Below are positions 54,781 through 64,000 of a stretch of 64,000 bases of DNA, in pieces (the first letter of the stretch is position 1; the number at the start of each line of letters is the position of its first letter). The notes under the pieces were generated by a model that was not told where the DNA came from, made no database searches, and worked only from the letters and a program-made list of their open reading frames with translations. The DNA is from Methylomicrobium agile (GTDB lineage Bacteria > Pseudomonadota > Gammaproteobacteria > Methylococcales > Methylomonadaceae), in contig NZ_JPOJ01000001.1 in assembly GCF_000733855.1 (NCBI RefSeq), positions 3,117,001 through 3,181,000 of the forward strand, given 5' to 3'. Both the position numbers and the translations under genes were made by a program.

Positions 54781-56559
54781 TCAACGGTCCACGTCGGCCA
54801 TTACAAAATCGATGCTGGCCAGTATCGCGATCAGGTCGGCGACCATCATGCCGTTGCACATCATCGGTATCATTTGCAAATGCGGGAAAGAGGGGGTGCG
54901 GATGCGGGTGCGGTAGGACATGCCGTTGCCGTCGCTGGTCAGGTAGTACGCGTTCAGACCCTTCGTGGCTTCGACGGTGACGGCCGCTTCGCCGGCCGGA
55001 ATCACCGGTCCCCAGCTCACGTTCAGGAAATGCTGGATCAGCGTTTCGATGTCGTGCAGCGTCCGTGTTCGCGGCGGCGGCGTGGTCAGCGGGTGTTCGG
55101 CCTTATAAGGCCCTTCGGGCATGTTGTCCAGGCATTGCCGGATGATCCGGACGCTTTGGCGCATTTCCTCGACCCGCACCGCGCAGCGGTCGTAGCAGTC
55201 GCCGTTCTGCGCGATCGGGATTTCGAATTCGAAGTTCTGATAGCCGGAGTAGGGCCGCGCCTTCCGGTAATCCCAGCCGAAGCCGGTCGCCCGGAGCCCC
55301 GGCCCGGTCGCGCCCCAGTCGATCGCTTCCCGGGTGTTATAAGCGCCCACGCCTTGCGTGCGGCGTTTGATCGTGCCGTTTCGCATCACCAGTTTGTCGT
55401 AGTCGTCGAGCCGTCCCGGAAAACGGTCGAGAAACTCCCGAATCCGCTTGTCCCAGCCTTTCGGCAAATCCATCGCGACCCCGCCGATCCGGAAATAGCT
55501 CGAATGCATCCGGGCGCCGCTGATCGATTCCAGAATGTCGAAGACCTGTTCGCGATCGATAAACATGTAAAAAATCGGCGACAACTGGCCGATATCCTGA
55601 GCATAGGTGCCGTAGAACAGCAGATGGCTGGCAATTCGGTAGAATTCGGCGACCATCACCCGGATCACTTCCGCGCGCGGCGGGACCTCGATTCCGGCCA
55701 GTTTCTCGACGGCCAGCACGTAAGGCAGGTTGTTCATCGAGCCGCCCAGATAATCGACCCGGTCCGTGTAAGGAATATAGGTATGCCAGGACTGCCGCTC
55801 GCCCATTTTTTCCGCGCCGCGGTGGTGGTAGCCGATGTCGGGCAGCGCGTTGACGATCTCTTCGCCGTCGAGTTGCAGTGCGATCCGGAACACGCCGTGG
55901 ACGCTCGGATGGTTCGGCCCCATGTTCAGGAACATGAAATCGCTTTCTTCGCTGCGCCGGCTCATGCCCCAGTCTTCCGGCACGAAACGCAGCGCATTCT
56001 GTTCGATGTCCTGGCGTTCGTCGGGAAGGGTGAAAGGCTCCTTTTCGGTGGCGCGGGCATAATGATCCTTGCGCAACGGATGCCCTTCCCAGGTCGGCGG
56101 CATCAGAATCCGGCGAAGATGCGGATGGCCCTCGAAGACGATCCCGAACATGTCCCAGGCCTCGCGCTCGTACCAGTTCGCCGACGGCCAGAGGTCCAAA
56201 ACCGTCGGGAGAAGCAGATCGTTTTCGCGCAGGGCTACCTTGAGCCGGATATCTTCGTTTCGGGAAAAGGAAAGCAGATGATAGATGACCGTGAAATCGC
56301 TGTCCGGCAAGCCTTGGCGGTGAATGCGCTGGCGCTCGTCGATCGCGGTCAAGTCGAACAGCATCACATGAGGAGAGAGGAGCTCGTGTTTTAAACAGTG
56401 CAGGATCGTGCGCAGCTTCTCGCGGGGAACCCACAAGGTGGTGATCCCGTCGGCGGTAGGTTGGGGGATAAGGCCGGCAACTCCGAGCCGTTCGGCAAGC
56501 GCCTCGGCGATCTCGGAGGCGGCGGGAGAATACACGGTATTGCCTGCCTCGGCGTTCAT
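54781..56559 (-). CDS. nuoCD: NADH-quinone oxidoreductase fused subunits C/D
   Basis: 592-residue fusion of the 30-kDa (NuoC, about 1-190) and 49-kDa (NuoD, about 205-592) subunits, as in E. coli and many gammaproteobacteria. NuoC part: [34 protein letters not shown]. NuoD part: [32 protein letters not shown], and the end [20 protein letters not shown]. It starts 39 bp after nuoB. Quinone-site histidine in GPNHPSVHG is intact. Confidence 0.96.
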   Translation of the reverse strand: MNAEAGNTVYSPAASEIAEALAERLGVAGLIPQPTADGITTLWVPREKLRTILHCLKHELLSPHVMLFDLTAIDERQRIHRQGLPDSDFTVIYHLLSFSRNEDIRLKVALRENDLLLPTVLDLWPSANWYEREAWDMFGIVFEGHPHLRRILMPPTWEGHPLRKDHYARATEKEPFTLPDERQDIEQNALRFVPEDWGMSRRSEESDFMFLNMGPNHPSVHGVFRIALQLDGEEIVNALPDIGYHHRGAEKMGERQSWHTYIPYTDRVDYLGGSMNNLPYVLAVEKLAGIEVPPRAEVIRVMVAEFYRIASHLLFYGTYAQDIGQLSPIFYMFIDREQVFDILESISGARMHSSYFRIGGVAMDLPKGWDKRIREFLDRFPGRLDDYDKLVMRNGTIKRRTQGVGAYNTREAIDWGATGPGLRATGFGWDYRKARPYSGYQNFEFEIPIAQNGDCYDRCAVRVEEMRQSVRIIRQCLDNMPEGPYKAEHPLTTPPPRTRTLHDIETLIQHFLNVSWGPVIPAGEAAVTVEATKGLNAYYLTSDGNGMSYRTRIRTPSFPHLQMIPMMCNGMMVADLIAILASIDFVMADVDR

Positions 56560-56598
56560 CGATGTTTATCCTTCCAAGCCTTCATGCTGACCTTGGGG

Positions 56599-57240
56599 CT
56601 AGAGTTCGTCCGGGCTTCTCAACTCGCGAGCGCGCATCCTCGCCTCGGTGAGCAGATCGCGGTAGCTGGGTTTTTCGGCCGGTTTGATGACCGTTTGCTC
56701 GCCGACGGTCCAGCTTAAAGGCCGCCTTTCCCGGCCGATCGCCTGCTGTAGCAGCATCAGTCCCTGCAGCAGCGCTTCGGGGCGGGGCGGGCAGCCCGGC
56801 ACATACACGTCGACCGGCAAAAACTTGTCCACGCCCTGCACCACGCTGTAGATGTCGTACATGCCGCCGGAATTGGCGCAGGAGCCCATCGAGATCACCC
56901 AGCGCGGTTCCAGCATCTGGTCGTAGAGCCGTTTGATGACCGGTGCCATTTTGCGGAATACCGTGCCCGAAATCACGATCAGATCGGCCTGGCGGGGCGA
57001 CGCCCGGATCACTTCGGAGCCGAAGCGGGCCATGTCGTGCCGGCTGGTGAAGGCGGTCGCCATTTCCACATAACAGCAGGACAGCCCGAAATTGAAAGGC
57101 CAGACCGAATGGGCCTGTCCCCAGGCGACCATGTCTTCGAGCCTGGCGAGCAGAAAGCTCTGGCGCAGGGTTTCCTCATTGGCATGTCCTCCCGGTTGCG
57201 GGGCGGGATCATCCTCGGCGCGGGTCAAGGTCCAATGCAT
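56599..57240 (-). CDS. nuoB: NADH-quinone oxidoreductase subunit B (cluster N2)
   Basis: Carries N2, the terminal Fe-S cluster before quinone (213 residues). Adjacent cysteines in [10 protein letters not shown], then [13 protein letters not shown] and [15 protein letters not shown]. The ATG at 57240 ([11 protein letters not shown]), with GGAGAG upstream, is chosen over a longer frame inside nuoA. It overlaps the 3' end of nuoA by 32 bp. Confidence 0.95.
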   Translation of the reverse strand: MHWTLTRAEDDPAPQPGGHANEETLRQSFLLARLEDMVAWGQAHSVWPFNFGLSCCYVEMATAFTSRHDMARFGSEVIRASPRQADLIVISGTVFRKMAPVIKRLYDQMLEPRWVISMGSCANSGGMYDIYSVVQGVDKFLPVDVYVPGCPPRPEALLQGLMLLQQAIGRERRPLSWTVGEQTVIKPAEKPSYRDLLTEARMRARELRSPDEL

Positions 57241-57664
57241 GCTTCTCTCCCAAGTGTTGGCGGTGGGCGGCTTCAAGGCGCTGCCGTCGGGTTCGCCAGT
57301 CGAGCGCGCCGATCGCATTAAGATAGATCAGCGTCGCGATCAGAATACCGATAAAAATCGACGCTTCGATAAAGCCCGTCCAGCCGGTCTGCTTCACGGC
57401 GATCGCCCAGGCAAACAGAAAGACGGTTTCCATATCGAAAATCACGAAAAAGATCGCGATCAGATAAAACTGCACCGAGAAGCGGAGATGCACGTCGCCG
57501 GTCGGTACGATGCCGGACTCGAAGGGTTCCTCCGCGCGCGGCGCGCGATGCCGTTGGCCCAGCAAATAGGCGCCGCCGAGCATGACGGCGGTAATGGCGA
57601 GGATGGCCCCGAAATAAACGAGCAGCGGCAGGATATGCGAGACGGAAGAGGCTTCGGCAACCAT
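57209..57664 (-). CDS. nuoA: NADH-quinone oxidoreductase subunit A
   Basis: Three-helix membrane subunit (151 residues) at the hinge of complex I. Conserved loop [23 protein letters not shown], and [15 protein letters not shown] with the essential Asp/Glu. Start ATG at 57664 ([20 protein letters not shown]). First gene of the nuo operon; a candidate promoter lies about 170 bp upstream. Confidence 0.95.
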   Translation of the reverse strand: MVAEASSVSHILPLLVYFGAILAITAVMLGGAYLLGQRHRAPRAEEPFESGIVPTGDVHLRFSVQFYLIAIFFVIFDMETVFLFAWAIAVKQTGWTGFIEASIFIGILIATLIYLNAIGALDWRTRRQRLEAAHRQHLGEKHALDLDPRRG

Positions 57665-58374
57665 CGATGAATGCTCCGCTTACGGTGAATGACAAGTGGA
57701 ATGGTCCGGCTGACGGTTCCGAAACGCCCTGGCTCGGGTTTTGGGAAGCGCCGGGCGTTTGTATCCTTAATCCGGTCGCCACGATCGCAATGAACTTGTC
57801 ATTGAGTCCGGTGCTTACAATTCTAAAAGAATTAGACAATATCGTTAGGCTGGAGTTCAAGAAATAAGGCTATTTTTTTCAAAGCGTCTGCATCGATCGA
57901 TTCTCGTCGAACGCTACCTATCTTCCGGCTCCCCGAAGCCCTATCAGATTGACGAGACGATTATTCAGGATTCGAACGCGGTTCCCTTGGCTTTGCCGGA
58001 AGTGGCGGTTTGTTCAATTTCCCACACCGTGCAAAAGGCCGAGCATTGGAGATCCTTTCATTCTCGAACGGGAAGCGGATGCCGGCGGGTGCTTCCTGCC
58101 TCAAGATCCAATTCAAATAGCGAAAAGCCGTCAGCATGGGACGAGTATTTCGCCGAAGACCGGGTTTCATGCGCTGCCTATTGCGCCACGCTCTCCGGGA
58201 TTGCTTTTATCGCTCGCTCCTACAGAGTCAGCCTAATACCTTATCGGGATCAGCGGTTAGCTCCTCTTCTGCGGAAAAGATACTCTTTACCAGGAACGGT
58301 AGTGATTTGCGCACACGAAACCGCCTTCCAGCCGTCGACTGAATCGACAAGTTTCGTCCGGAGCACAATCCGGG
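57665..58374. other. Intergenic stretch upstream of nuoA, no gene seen
   Basis: About 710 bp between nuoA and a small lipoprotein gene, both on the minus strand. Apart from a candidate nuo promoter, short overlapping frames on both strands show no recognisable product. No tRNA-like cloverleaf or shared repeat was found. Confidence 0.45.
57831..57860 (-). promoter_or_regulatory. Candidate nuo operon promoter
   Basis: Minus strand TTGAAC, 18 bp, TCTAAT, in an AT-rich segment about 170 bp before nuoA. It gives 4/6 matches in each box, so only moderate support; a long leader would follow. Confidence 0.35.
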
Positions 58375-58683
58375 CTATTCGAGTTCCTGGTTCATCTGCT
58401 CGTCAATCCTTTCCTGATCTTCGGACGAACAGGCGCAAACAGCGTAGATCAGGTCCCTTAAATTGTAGCCGCTGTTGGTTCCTATGGGCCCCTCGCAGGT
58501 CAGGCCGCCATAGTATTCGCCTACCTCGTAACATTCGATTTTTTCGCCATTGTTTGAACAATTACCCGCCACACCGATTCGGTCGGCTACATAAATATCC
58601 CGTTTATTGACAATATCGCAGGCAGATAAAGGACTATTGATAAGAATCGCGAACAAACCCGCTAACCCAACTATTACTTTCAT
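58375..58683 (-). CDS. Small Cys-rich predicted lipoprotein
   Basis: 102 residues of unknown family. Hydrophobic signal sequence ending in the lipobox L19-S-A-Cys22, so probably membrane-anchored in the periplasm. The mature part has five more cysteines after Cys22 (in GNCSNN, IECYEV, LTCEGP and AVCACS), consistent with disulfides, and an acidic end (SSEDQERIDEQMNQELE). A GAGGA motif about 5 bp before the ATG supports the start. Monocistronic. No homologue was recognised. Confidence 0.65.
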   Translation of the reverse strand: MKVIVGLAGLFAILINSPLSACDIVNKRDIYVADRIGVAGNCSNNGEKIECYEVGEYYGGLTCEGPIGTNSGYNLRDLIYAVCACSSEDQERIDEQMNQELE

Positions 58684-59241
58684 ACTTCCTCCTCATCATT
58701 GCGGCAGGAGCAATTTCATTGCCTTTACGCAACCAATGACAGGAAATAAATCGATAAGTTACATTGAGATTCCTGGCTTGGCTGAAGCCGGGCAGGTGGG
58801 GTTAACCGCTTTACCGTTAACCCAACACGCCGGTACATCTTGATAAGAGGCGCTGAACCTTGCGCAGCGCATCAATCGCGAACGATGGGTTTCCCTCGCC
58901 GGCCCGCCCTACGGGCTTTGAAAAAGATCAGGCTGCAAAGTACCTTGCCGTAAGCGATCCGTATCGAGATCTGCATATCCGCCCGTGGCTAATCGATTCA
59001 GATTGCAGAGCAGCGCTCCAAAGATTCGAAGGCGGTTTCCCGATCATTGCCGGGATGTAGTTGGTTTGTTAGACTGTCGGCGCCGGTTAAAAGGGCCGAG
59101 CAATTAAATGTCCCGATGATCTATTTGCCACCGAACGAAAGGCTGACTTCGGCAGAAGCTGCGCACGCCATTCCGCTGCGGCGGCGAAGGCCGCCTTGTG
59201 GATATCGGGGACAAACTCAAATTGTGAAAAAATATAAAGCC
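58684..59241. other. Region before cas1: small palindromes, no CRISPR array
   Basis: Contains the perfect stem GGGTTAAC/GTTAACCC (about 58798-58822) and a degenerate copy of the repeat seen in the nuoK-nuoL gap (GCGCTGAAC, AGCGCATCAATCGCGAACGA, about 58851-58915). No 28-bp type I-F repeat or other regularly spaced repeat is present, and no gene is supported. The frame that is open upstream of cas1 has no coding character. Confidence 0.55.
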
Positions 59242-60189
59242 ATGGAGCAACTCACCGATTTAAAAGCCATTCTGCATTCCAAACGCGCCAACATCTATTA
59301 CCTGGAAAAATGCCGCGTCATGCAGAAAGACGGGCGGGTGCTTTACCTGACCGAAGGCAAAGAAGAAAAACAGTATTGGAATATCCCGATTGCCAATACT
59401 ACCGTGATTTTGTTGGGGACCGGTACGTCCATCACCCAGGCCGCCGTCAGAATGCTGGCATCGGCAGGCGTATTGATCGGTTTTTGCGGTGGCGGCGGAA
59501 CGCCGTTACTGGCTGGCAATGAAGTGGAATGGCTGTCGCCGCAAAGCGAATACCGGCCGACCGAATATGTGCAAGGCTGGCTGTCGTTTTGGTTCGATGA
59601 AAGCAAGCGCCTGCAAGTTGCCAAGCGGTTGCAGCGGCTTCGGCTCGATTATTTGCAGCGGGTCTGGGGAAAAGACAGGGAACTGCAAAATTACGGGTTT
59701 TATGCCGACGATGCGGACGTGGAACGGGCTTTGAACAGCTTCAACGCCAGAATAACCCAAAGTCCGAGTGTGACCGATTTACTGACCATTGAAGCGCAGT
59801 TGACCAAAAATCTGTATAAAATCGCGGCCCAGGCCACCCGAACGGACGGGTTTACGCGGGACCATGCCGGAGAAGACGACGCCAACGCGTTTTTGAATCA
59901 CGGCAATTATCTGGCCTACGGCTTGGCGGCGACGACACTCTGGGTCCTCGGCATTCCGCACGGCTTTGCGGTCATGCACGGCAAAACCCGGCGCGGCGCG
60001 TTGGTGTTCGATGTCGCCGATCTGGTCAAGGATACGCTTGTGCTGCCCTGGGCCTTCATTTGCGCCAAAGAACGGAACAACGAGCAGGAATTCCGCCAGC
60101 AGTGCCTGCAAAGTTTTGCAGAACATAAGGCGCTGGACTTCATGTTCGATACGGTCAAAAACCTCAGCCTGGAAGGTCGCCTTTTATGA
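59242..60189 (+). CDS. cas1: CRISPR-associated endonuclease Cas1, subtype I-F
   Basis: Integrase subunit for spacer acquisition (315 residues from the ATG at 59242, MEQLTDLKAILHSKRANIYY). Close to the I-F Cas1 pattern: YWNIPIANTT, LLGTGTSITQAAVRMLASAG, LIGFCGGGGTPL, LSPQSEYRPTEYVQGW, and the metal-site region HGNYLAYGLAATTLWVLGIP with HGKTRRGALVFDVADLVKD. The Glu, His and Asp catalytic positions expected for the family appear intact. The frame is open further upstream but unlike Cas1 there. It overlaps cas2-cas3 by ATGA, so the proteins are co-made; in I-F they form one adaptation complex. Confidence 0.95.
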   Translation: MEQLTDLKAILHSKRANIYYLEKCRVMQKDGRVLYLTEGKEEKQYWNIPIANTTVILLGTGTSITQAAVRMLASAGVLIGFCGGGGTPLLAGNEVEWLSPQSEYRPTEYVQGWLSFWFDESKRLQVAKRLQRLRLDYLQRVWGKDRELQNYGFYADDADVERALNSFNARITQSPSVTDLLTIEAQLTKNLYKIAAQATRTDGFTRDHAGEDDANAFLNHGNYLAYGLAATTLWVLGIPHGFAVMHGKTRRGALVFDVADLVKDTLVLPWAFICAKERNNEQEFRQQCLQSFAEHKALDFMFDTVKNLSLEGRLL

Positions 60190-63100
60190 TGGTGACATTC
60201 GTCTCGCAATGCGAGAAAAATGCGCTCGATAAAACCCGGCGCGTGCTCGACAGTTTCGCCAACCGGATCGGCGACCGTACCTGGCAGACGGTAATTACCC
60301 AGGATGGCCTGGATGCGGTCAGAAAACTGCTGCGCAAAACCGCTTCCAAGAATACCGCCGTCGCCTGCCATTGGCTGCGCAGCCGCGGCCGCAGCGAACT
60401 GGTCTGGATCGTCGGCAATCGAAGCCGATTCAATGCGCAGGGCATCGTGCCGGTCAATACCACCCGGCAGGAAATCGCCGGCAGAGTCAGGGAAAACGAT
60501 TGGCATGATTTGCCGTTGATCAAAACTCTGGCCGCGCTGGCGGCGCTGTTTCACGATTGGGGCAAGGCGTCGCTGTGGTTTCAACAAAAACTGCGCGCGA
60601 AAATGCCGCCCGATCCGCTGCGCCACGAGTGGGTTTCGGTGTTGCTGCTGGCGGCCATGATCGACGGCGAGCCGAGCGATGCGGTATGGTTGAAACGCCT
60701 GGCGGAAGGCGTTGTCGACGAAACGGCGCTGGCCGAAAAAATGCGCAGCCTCGGCGACAAACCGATGGCTGCCCTGCCTGACGTGGCATGCCTGATTGCC
60801 TGGCTGGTCGTAACGCATCACAAACTGCCGGACTTCAAATCCAGGGACGTGGCCAGGGAATGGCGCAGTACGCCGGCCGAAAGCCTGCAACAGGCGTTGA
60901 AGCGCATTACCGCCGCATGGGCTTATCGCAACGAAGCCGAAGCAAACCGTCAAGGCGACTGTTTGACCTTTTCCGACGGCTTGTTGGCCCATTCCCAAGC
61001 TTGGCTGGAGCAACTGAAAAAATGGGCCGGCGAATTGCTGGCCCGCCTGCCGCAAGTCGAAGCGGCGCTGGCCGACGGCAGCTACCGCCTGTTGCTGCAC
61101 CATGCGCGTTTATGCCTGATGTTGGGCGATCACCAGTATTCTTCGCAGGATGCCGACGGCAACTGGCCCAAGGATCTGCCCTTATTTGCCAATACCGATA
61201 AAAATGCCGATCTCAAGCAGCGCCTGGACGAACATTTGGTACGCGTCGGCAAATGCGCGACCACGATCGCGCGCCGTTTGCCGCTGTTCGAAAGCGACCC
61301 GCCGCCGGTTTACGATGTCAAATGTCTGAAAAAGAAAAGCACGAACAAAAGATTTCGCTGGCAGGATCAGGCGGTGGACAAGATCAAAGCCTGGAAAACC
61401 GAAGCGAATGCCGACGGCGGCCGCTACGGATTTTTCGCGGTCAACATGGCCAGCACCGGCAGCGGTAAAACCCTGGCCAACGCCAAGATCATGCAATCCT
61501 TGTCCGAAGGCGGCGACAGTCTGCGCTACGTGCTGGCCTTGGGTCTGCGCACGCTGACCTTGCAAACCGGCGACGAATACCGGAGCCGCATCGGCCTGGA
61601 CGATAGCGAACTGGCCGTCATGATTGGTTCGCGGGCGGTGCTGGAACTGCATAAGCAGGTGCAACAAAATTTGAAAGAAGACGCCTCCGCTAGCGAACAA
61701 GGCGGCTCGGAATCGGCGGAAGCGTTGTGGGAAGACAACGAGGTGGATTTCGATATTCCCGAAGCGGCGCTCAGTGCGCTCGGCACCGTCTGGACCGATC
61801 GGAGCGGTAGAATCGACAAACGCAAACAAAAATTTCTCTACGCGCCGGTTTTGGCCTGTACGGTCGACCATCTGATGGCGGCAACCGAAACCCGGCGCGG
61901 TGGCCGCTACATTTTACCGTGCTTGCGCCTGATGTCTTCGGATCTGGTCATCGACGAGATCGATGACTTCGACGGCGACGATTTGGTCGCGATCGGCCGC
62001 CTGATCCATCTGGCAGGCATGTTGGGACGGAAGGTGATGATTTCTTCGGCCACCATTCCGCCCGATCTGGCCGAAGGCTATTTCAACGCTTACCGAAACG
62101 GTTGGCGGCTGTTTGCGCAAAGCCGGAGGGTCAAGAGCCAAATCGGCTGCGCCTGGATCGACGAGTTCGATAGCCGGGTTCGAACGCTGCAAAACGCCGA
62201 TTTGAGCGGCTACCGGCAAGCGCATGCCGGCTTTATCGAAAAACGCTGCGCCAACCTGCAAAACCCGGCTAAAACGCCGGTCAAGCGCATCGGCGAAATG
62301 GTCGAATGCCCCGGGCCGGGCGGCGACTTAGACGGGCTCAAGCAATCCTATTTCGCCGCGATTCGGCAAACGATCGCGCGCCTGCACCGCCGCCATGCCT
62401 TTCTTGAGCCCGACCACCGCAAGCGGGTATCGTTCGGCGTCGTGCGCATGGCCAATGTTACGCCCTGCGTCGAGTTGGCCCGTTATCTGGCGGCGGCCGG
62501 CTGGCCCGAAGGCATCGATATCCGCGTCATGGCCTACCACAGCCGGCAGGTGTTGCTATTGCGTCATCACCAGGAACGGCATCTGGATGACGTGCTCAAG
62601 CGCAACCGGCCCAACGCCGGTTGCGACGATCCAGTCATTCGAAGACATCTTCATGAAAGTCCTGCGGAAAATCTGATCTTTATCCTGGTCGCAACGCCGG
62701 TCGAAGAAGTGGGGCGCGACCACGATTTCGACTGGGCCGTGGTGGAGCCGTCTTCCTACCGTTCGATCATCCAGTTGGCCGGACGCGTGCTGCGTCATCG
62801 GGAGCTCGTGCCCTCGGAACCGAACATCGCGCTGCTGCAATACAACCTGCGGGCCTTGCTCGGGACGGACGGCGAACCGGCCTATTGTTACCCCGGTTAT
62901 GAAGACAAAAACAACCGCCTGAATACGCACGATTTATCGGAGCTGATTCCGGCGACGCAATTGTCGAGCATCGATGCCCTGCCGCGCATCCGGTGCAGCG
63001 CCAAGCCGCAGCCCGGAAATAATCTGGCCGATCTGGAACATCGCCGTATTCAGTCGCTATTGACCGCTTATGTGCAATGCGGCCCCGAAAGTTTGCAGGG

Positions 63101-63494
63101 CTGGCTGGACGGCTGTTGGTGGTTGACCGGCTTGCCGCAAAATCTGACGCCGTTCCGCCAACAGACGTGCGAACAAACTTTGTATGATGTGCCGGACGAA
63201 AAAGGCAACTCCCGCTTTGTCGAAAAAACGTGCGAAGACGGCATCAATACCGTCGAAAAGACTTACAAAGTGTCTCGTGTGGAACTGACTGGCCGGGAGA
63301 AGGAACGCTGGTGGCTGCACCGCGACTATCGGGAACTGCTCGAACAGCAAGCCGAAAAATCCGGACTATCGCTGCTGGGGACGGCTTTACGCTACGGTGA
63401 GATCAACGTGGAAGTCTCTGAAAAAGATATCAACAACGGCAGATGCTTCGCGTATGGCGAACAATTGGGATTTTGGAAGATCGACGATCGTTAA
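60186..63494 (+). CDS. cas3: Cas2-Cas3 fusion, type I-F helicase-nuclease
   Basis: 1102 residues. Cas2 domain about 1-95 (MMVTFVSQCEKNALDKTRRV), HD nuclease domain with His123-Asp124 in ALFHDWGKAS and further HD-type His (THHKLPDF), then an SF2 helicase: Walker A STGSGKT (423-429), DEAD-type DEID (590-593), SATIPP motif III, and the C-terminal helicase half (VEEVGRDHDFDWAVVEPSS, IQLAGRVLRH). All key motifs look intact, so it should degrade DNA once recruited by Csy/Cascade and help acquire spacers with Cas1. The csy1-4 genes that normally follow are absent; a convergent GNAT gene overlaps its last 4 bp. Confidence 0.95.
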   Translation: MMVTFVSQCEKNALDKTRRVLDSFANRIGDRTWQTVITQDGLDAVRKLLRKTASKNTAVACHWLRSRGRSELVWIVGNRSRFNAQGIVPVNTTRQEIAGRVRENDWHDLPLIKTLAALAALFHDWGKASLWFQQKLRAKMPPDPLRHEWVSVLLLAAMIDGEPSDAVWLKRLAEGVVDETALAEKMRSLGDKPMAALPDVACLIAWLVVTHHKLPDFKSRDVAREWRSTPAESLQQALKRITAAWAYRNEAEANRQGDCLTFSDGLLAHSQAWLEQLKKWAGELLARLPQVEAALADGSYRLLLHHARLCLMLGDHQYSSQDADGNWPKDLPLFANTDKNADLKQRLDEHLVRVGKCATTIARRLPLFESDPPPVYDVKCLKKKSTNKRFRWQDQAVDKIKAWKTEANADGGRYGFFAVNMASTGSGKTLANAKIMQSLSEGGDSLRYVLALGLRTLTLQTGDEYRSRIGLDDSELAVMIGSRAVLELHKQVQQNLKEDASASEQGGSESAEALWEDNEVDFDIPEAALSALGTVWTDRSGRIDKRKQKFLYAPVLACTVDHLMAATETRRGGRYILPCLRLMSSDLVIDEIDDFDGDDLVAIGRLIHLAGMLGRKVMISSATIPPDLAEGYFNAYRNGWRLFAQSRRVKSQIGCAWIDEFDSRVRTLQNADLSGYRQAHAGFIEKRCANLQNPAKTPVKRIGEMVECPGPGGDLDGLKQSYFAAIRQTIARLHRRHAFLEPDHRKRVSFGVVRMANVTPCVELARYLAAAGWPEGIDIRVMAYHSRQVLLLRHHQERHLDDVLKRNRPNAGCDDPVIRRHLHESPAENLIFILVATPVEEVGRDHDFDWAVVEPSSYRSIIQLAGRVLRHRELVPSEPNIALLQYNLRALLGTDGEPAYCYPGYEDKNNRLNTHDLSELIPATQLSSIDALPRIRCSAKPQPGNNLADLEHRRIQSLLTAYVQCGPESLQGWLDGCWWLTGLPQNLTPFRQQTCEQTLYDVPDEKGNSRFVEKTCEDGINTVEKTYKVSRVELTGREKERWWLHRDYRELLEQQAEKSGLSLLGTALRYGEINVEVSEKDINNGRCFAYGEQLGFWKIDDR

Positions 63495-63979
63495 AGCAGC
63501 GGTTTCATTGCCGAGAAAGGCAGCACCAGCAGGTTTGGGGTGACGATCAACCTGATGAACCCGAATTTCTCGTAATAAGAAACCGCTCGATCGTCCTTTG
63601 CTTCGACGACGATACCCAGGATACCGACTTTTTCCGCCGCTTCCGCGGTAGTTTTGAAGGCATGAAAAATCAAGGCATCGCCGTAACCTCGACTCTGGAA
63701 ACGCTTGTCGACGGCGAGACGCCCCAACAGTAAAAAAGGCGCTTTCGCATAAGCTCCGAATTTCTCCTTGTCCGGCAAGGCATCGGTAACGACAGAGTCC
63801 GCGCTGATCGTGTAATAACCGATAATATGCCGGCCTTCCGATAGCACATAAACACGGCTCAGGCCGCGCTTTTGGTCCTGATTGGCGAAACGCTGCAAAT
63901 ACAGGTTCAGCGCCGGAACGCCGCAATCGAACGATTTTCGGTCATGCCTCTCGGGTTCCAAAAGCTCAAACTTCTTCAT
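63491..63979 (-). CDS. GNAT N-acetyltransferase, TacT/AtaT toxin-like
   Basis: 162 residues from the ATG at 63979 (MKKFELLEPERHDRKSFDCG). The start F-D-C-G-V-P-ALNLYLQRFANQDQ, then VYVLSEGRHIIGYYTIS and the acetyl-CoA loop RLAVDKRFQSRGYGDALI, is the pattern of GNAT toxins (TacT, AtaT) that acetylate aminoacyl-tRNA. The C-terminal YYEKFGFI is also typical. The DUF1778-type ribbon-helix-helix antitoxin gene would lie just upstream, beyond base 64000, and cannot be seen. It is convergent with cas3, with a 4-bp overlap of the stop codons. A housekeeping acetyltransferase role is less likely. Confidence 0.85.
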   Translation of the reverse strand: MKKFELLEPERHDRKSFDCGVPALNLYLQRFANQDQKRGLSRVYVLSEGRHIIGYYTISADSVVTDALPDKEKFGAYAKAPFLLLGRLAVDKRFQSRGYGDALIFHAFKTTAEAAEKVGILGIVVEAKDDRAVSYYEKFGFIRLIVTPNLLVLPFSAMKPLL

Positions 63980-64000
63980 TATCAATTATTTTTTTATAAG

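Noticed and set aside
57667-57867. 66-codon plus-strand frame upstream of nuoA
   Set aside because: No recognisable product; it overlaps the region expected to carry the nuo promoter and leader.
58684-59241. CRISPR array or leader upstream of cas1
   Set aside because: No repeat of about 28 bp occurs twice; only small palindromes and a dispersed-repeat relic are seen.
59047-59241. Extended N-terminus of Cas1
   Set aside because: The additional 65 residues do not resemble I-F Cas1, whereas the ATG at 59242 gives the family's usual start and length.

Overview
The window looks like a chromosomal segment of a gammaproteobacterial methylotroph, most likely a type I methanotroph (Methylococcales). 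That placement is an inference. It rests on a canonical formaldehyde-activating enzyme gene (fae, tetrahydromethanopterin C1 pathway), an E. coli-type 13-gene nuo operon with fused nuoCD, a type I-F cas locus, GC-rich codons and many small palindromic repeats. No rRNA or tRNA gene and no CRISPR array was recognised.

Layout. 1-8.4 kb: the 3' part of an RND outer-membrane lipoprotein gene, then a complete heavy-metal RND operon (czcC-czcB-czcA type, joined by ATGA overlaps) bracketed by two direct copies of a non-coding repeat. 8.5-18.1 kb: housekeeping genes, namely a CorC/HlyC-type membrane protein, a lytic transglycosylase, a HAD phosphatase, rppH, cpdA, argA, a YgiM-like SH3 protein, argF-argD and a monothiol glutaredoxin. 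18.3-29.5 kb: a membrane protein with a deoxyribosyltransferase/TIR-like tail, a SCO-cytochrome c peroxidase fusion, a metallophosphoesterase, aqpZ behind a strong promoter with a dyad, a membrane-spanning patatin, a PepSY reductase-like protein, a rhodanese-fae operon and an NTF2-like protein.

29.5-42.4 kb is an accessory island. A 3298-residue RTX/cadherin-type secreted giant protein sits between clusters of composite palindromic repeats, a MITE-like element, a lone XRE regulator and two gene remnants (Uma2-type nuclease and HigA-type antitoxin), each ending at a repeat. A PD-(D/E)XK-like gene follows. 43-57.7 kb on the minus strand is the complete nuoA-N operon for respiratory complex I; only the nuoK-nuoL junction is interrupted, by a 225-bp palindrome-bearing gap.

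58.4-64 kb: a small Cys-rich lipoprotein, then type I-F cas1 and the cas2-cas3 fusion. They run convergently into a GNAT toxin-like gene that occupies the place where csy1-csy4 normally follow. No csy gene or CRISPR array is visible before the window ends.

The most unusual items are the giant protein with two seven-unit blocks, the GNAT gene at the cas3 end, the SCO-peroxidase fusion beside a TIR/deoxyribosyltransferase-like membrane protein, the direct repeats around the metal-efflux operon, and the repeat island carrying truncated genes.
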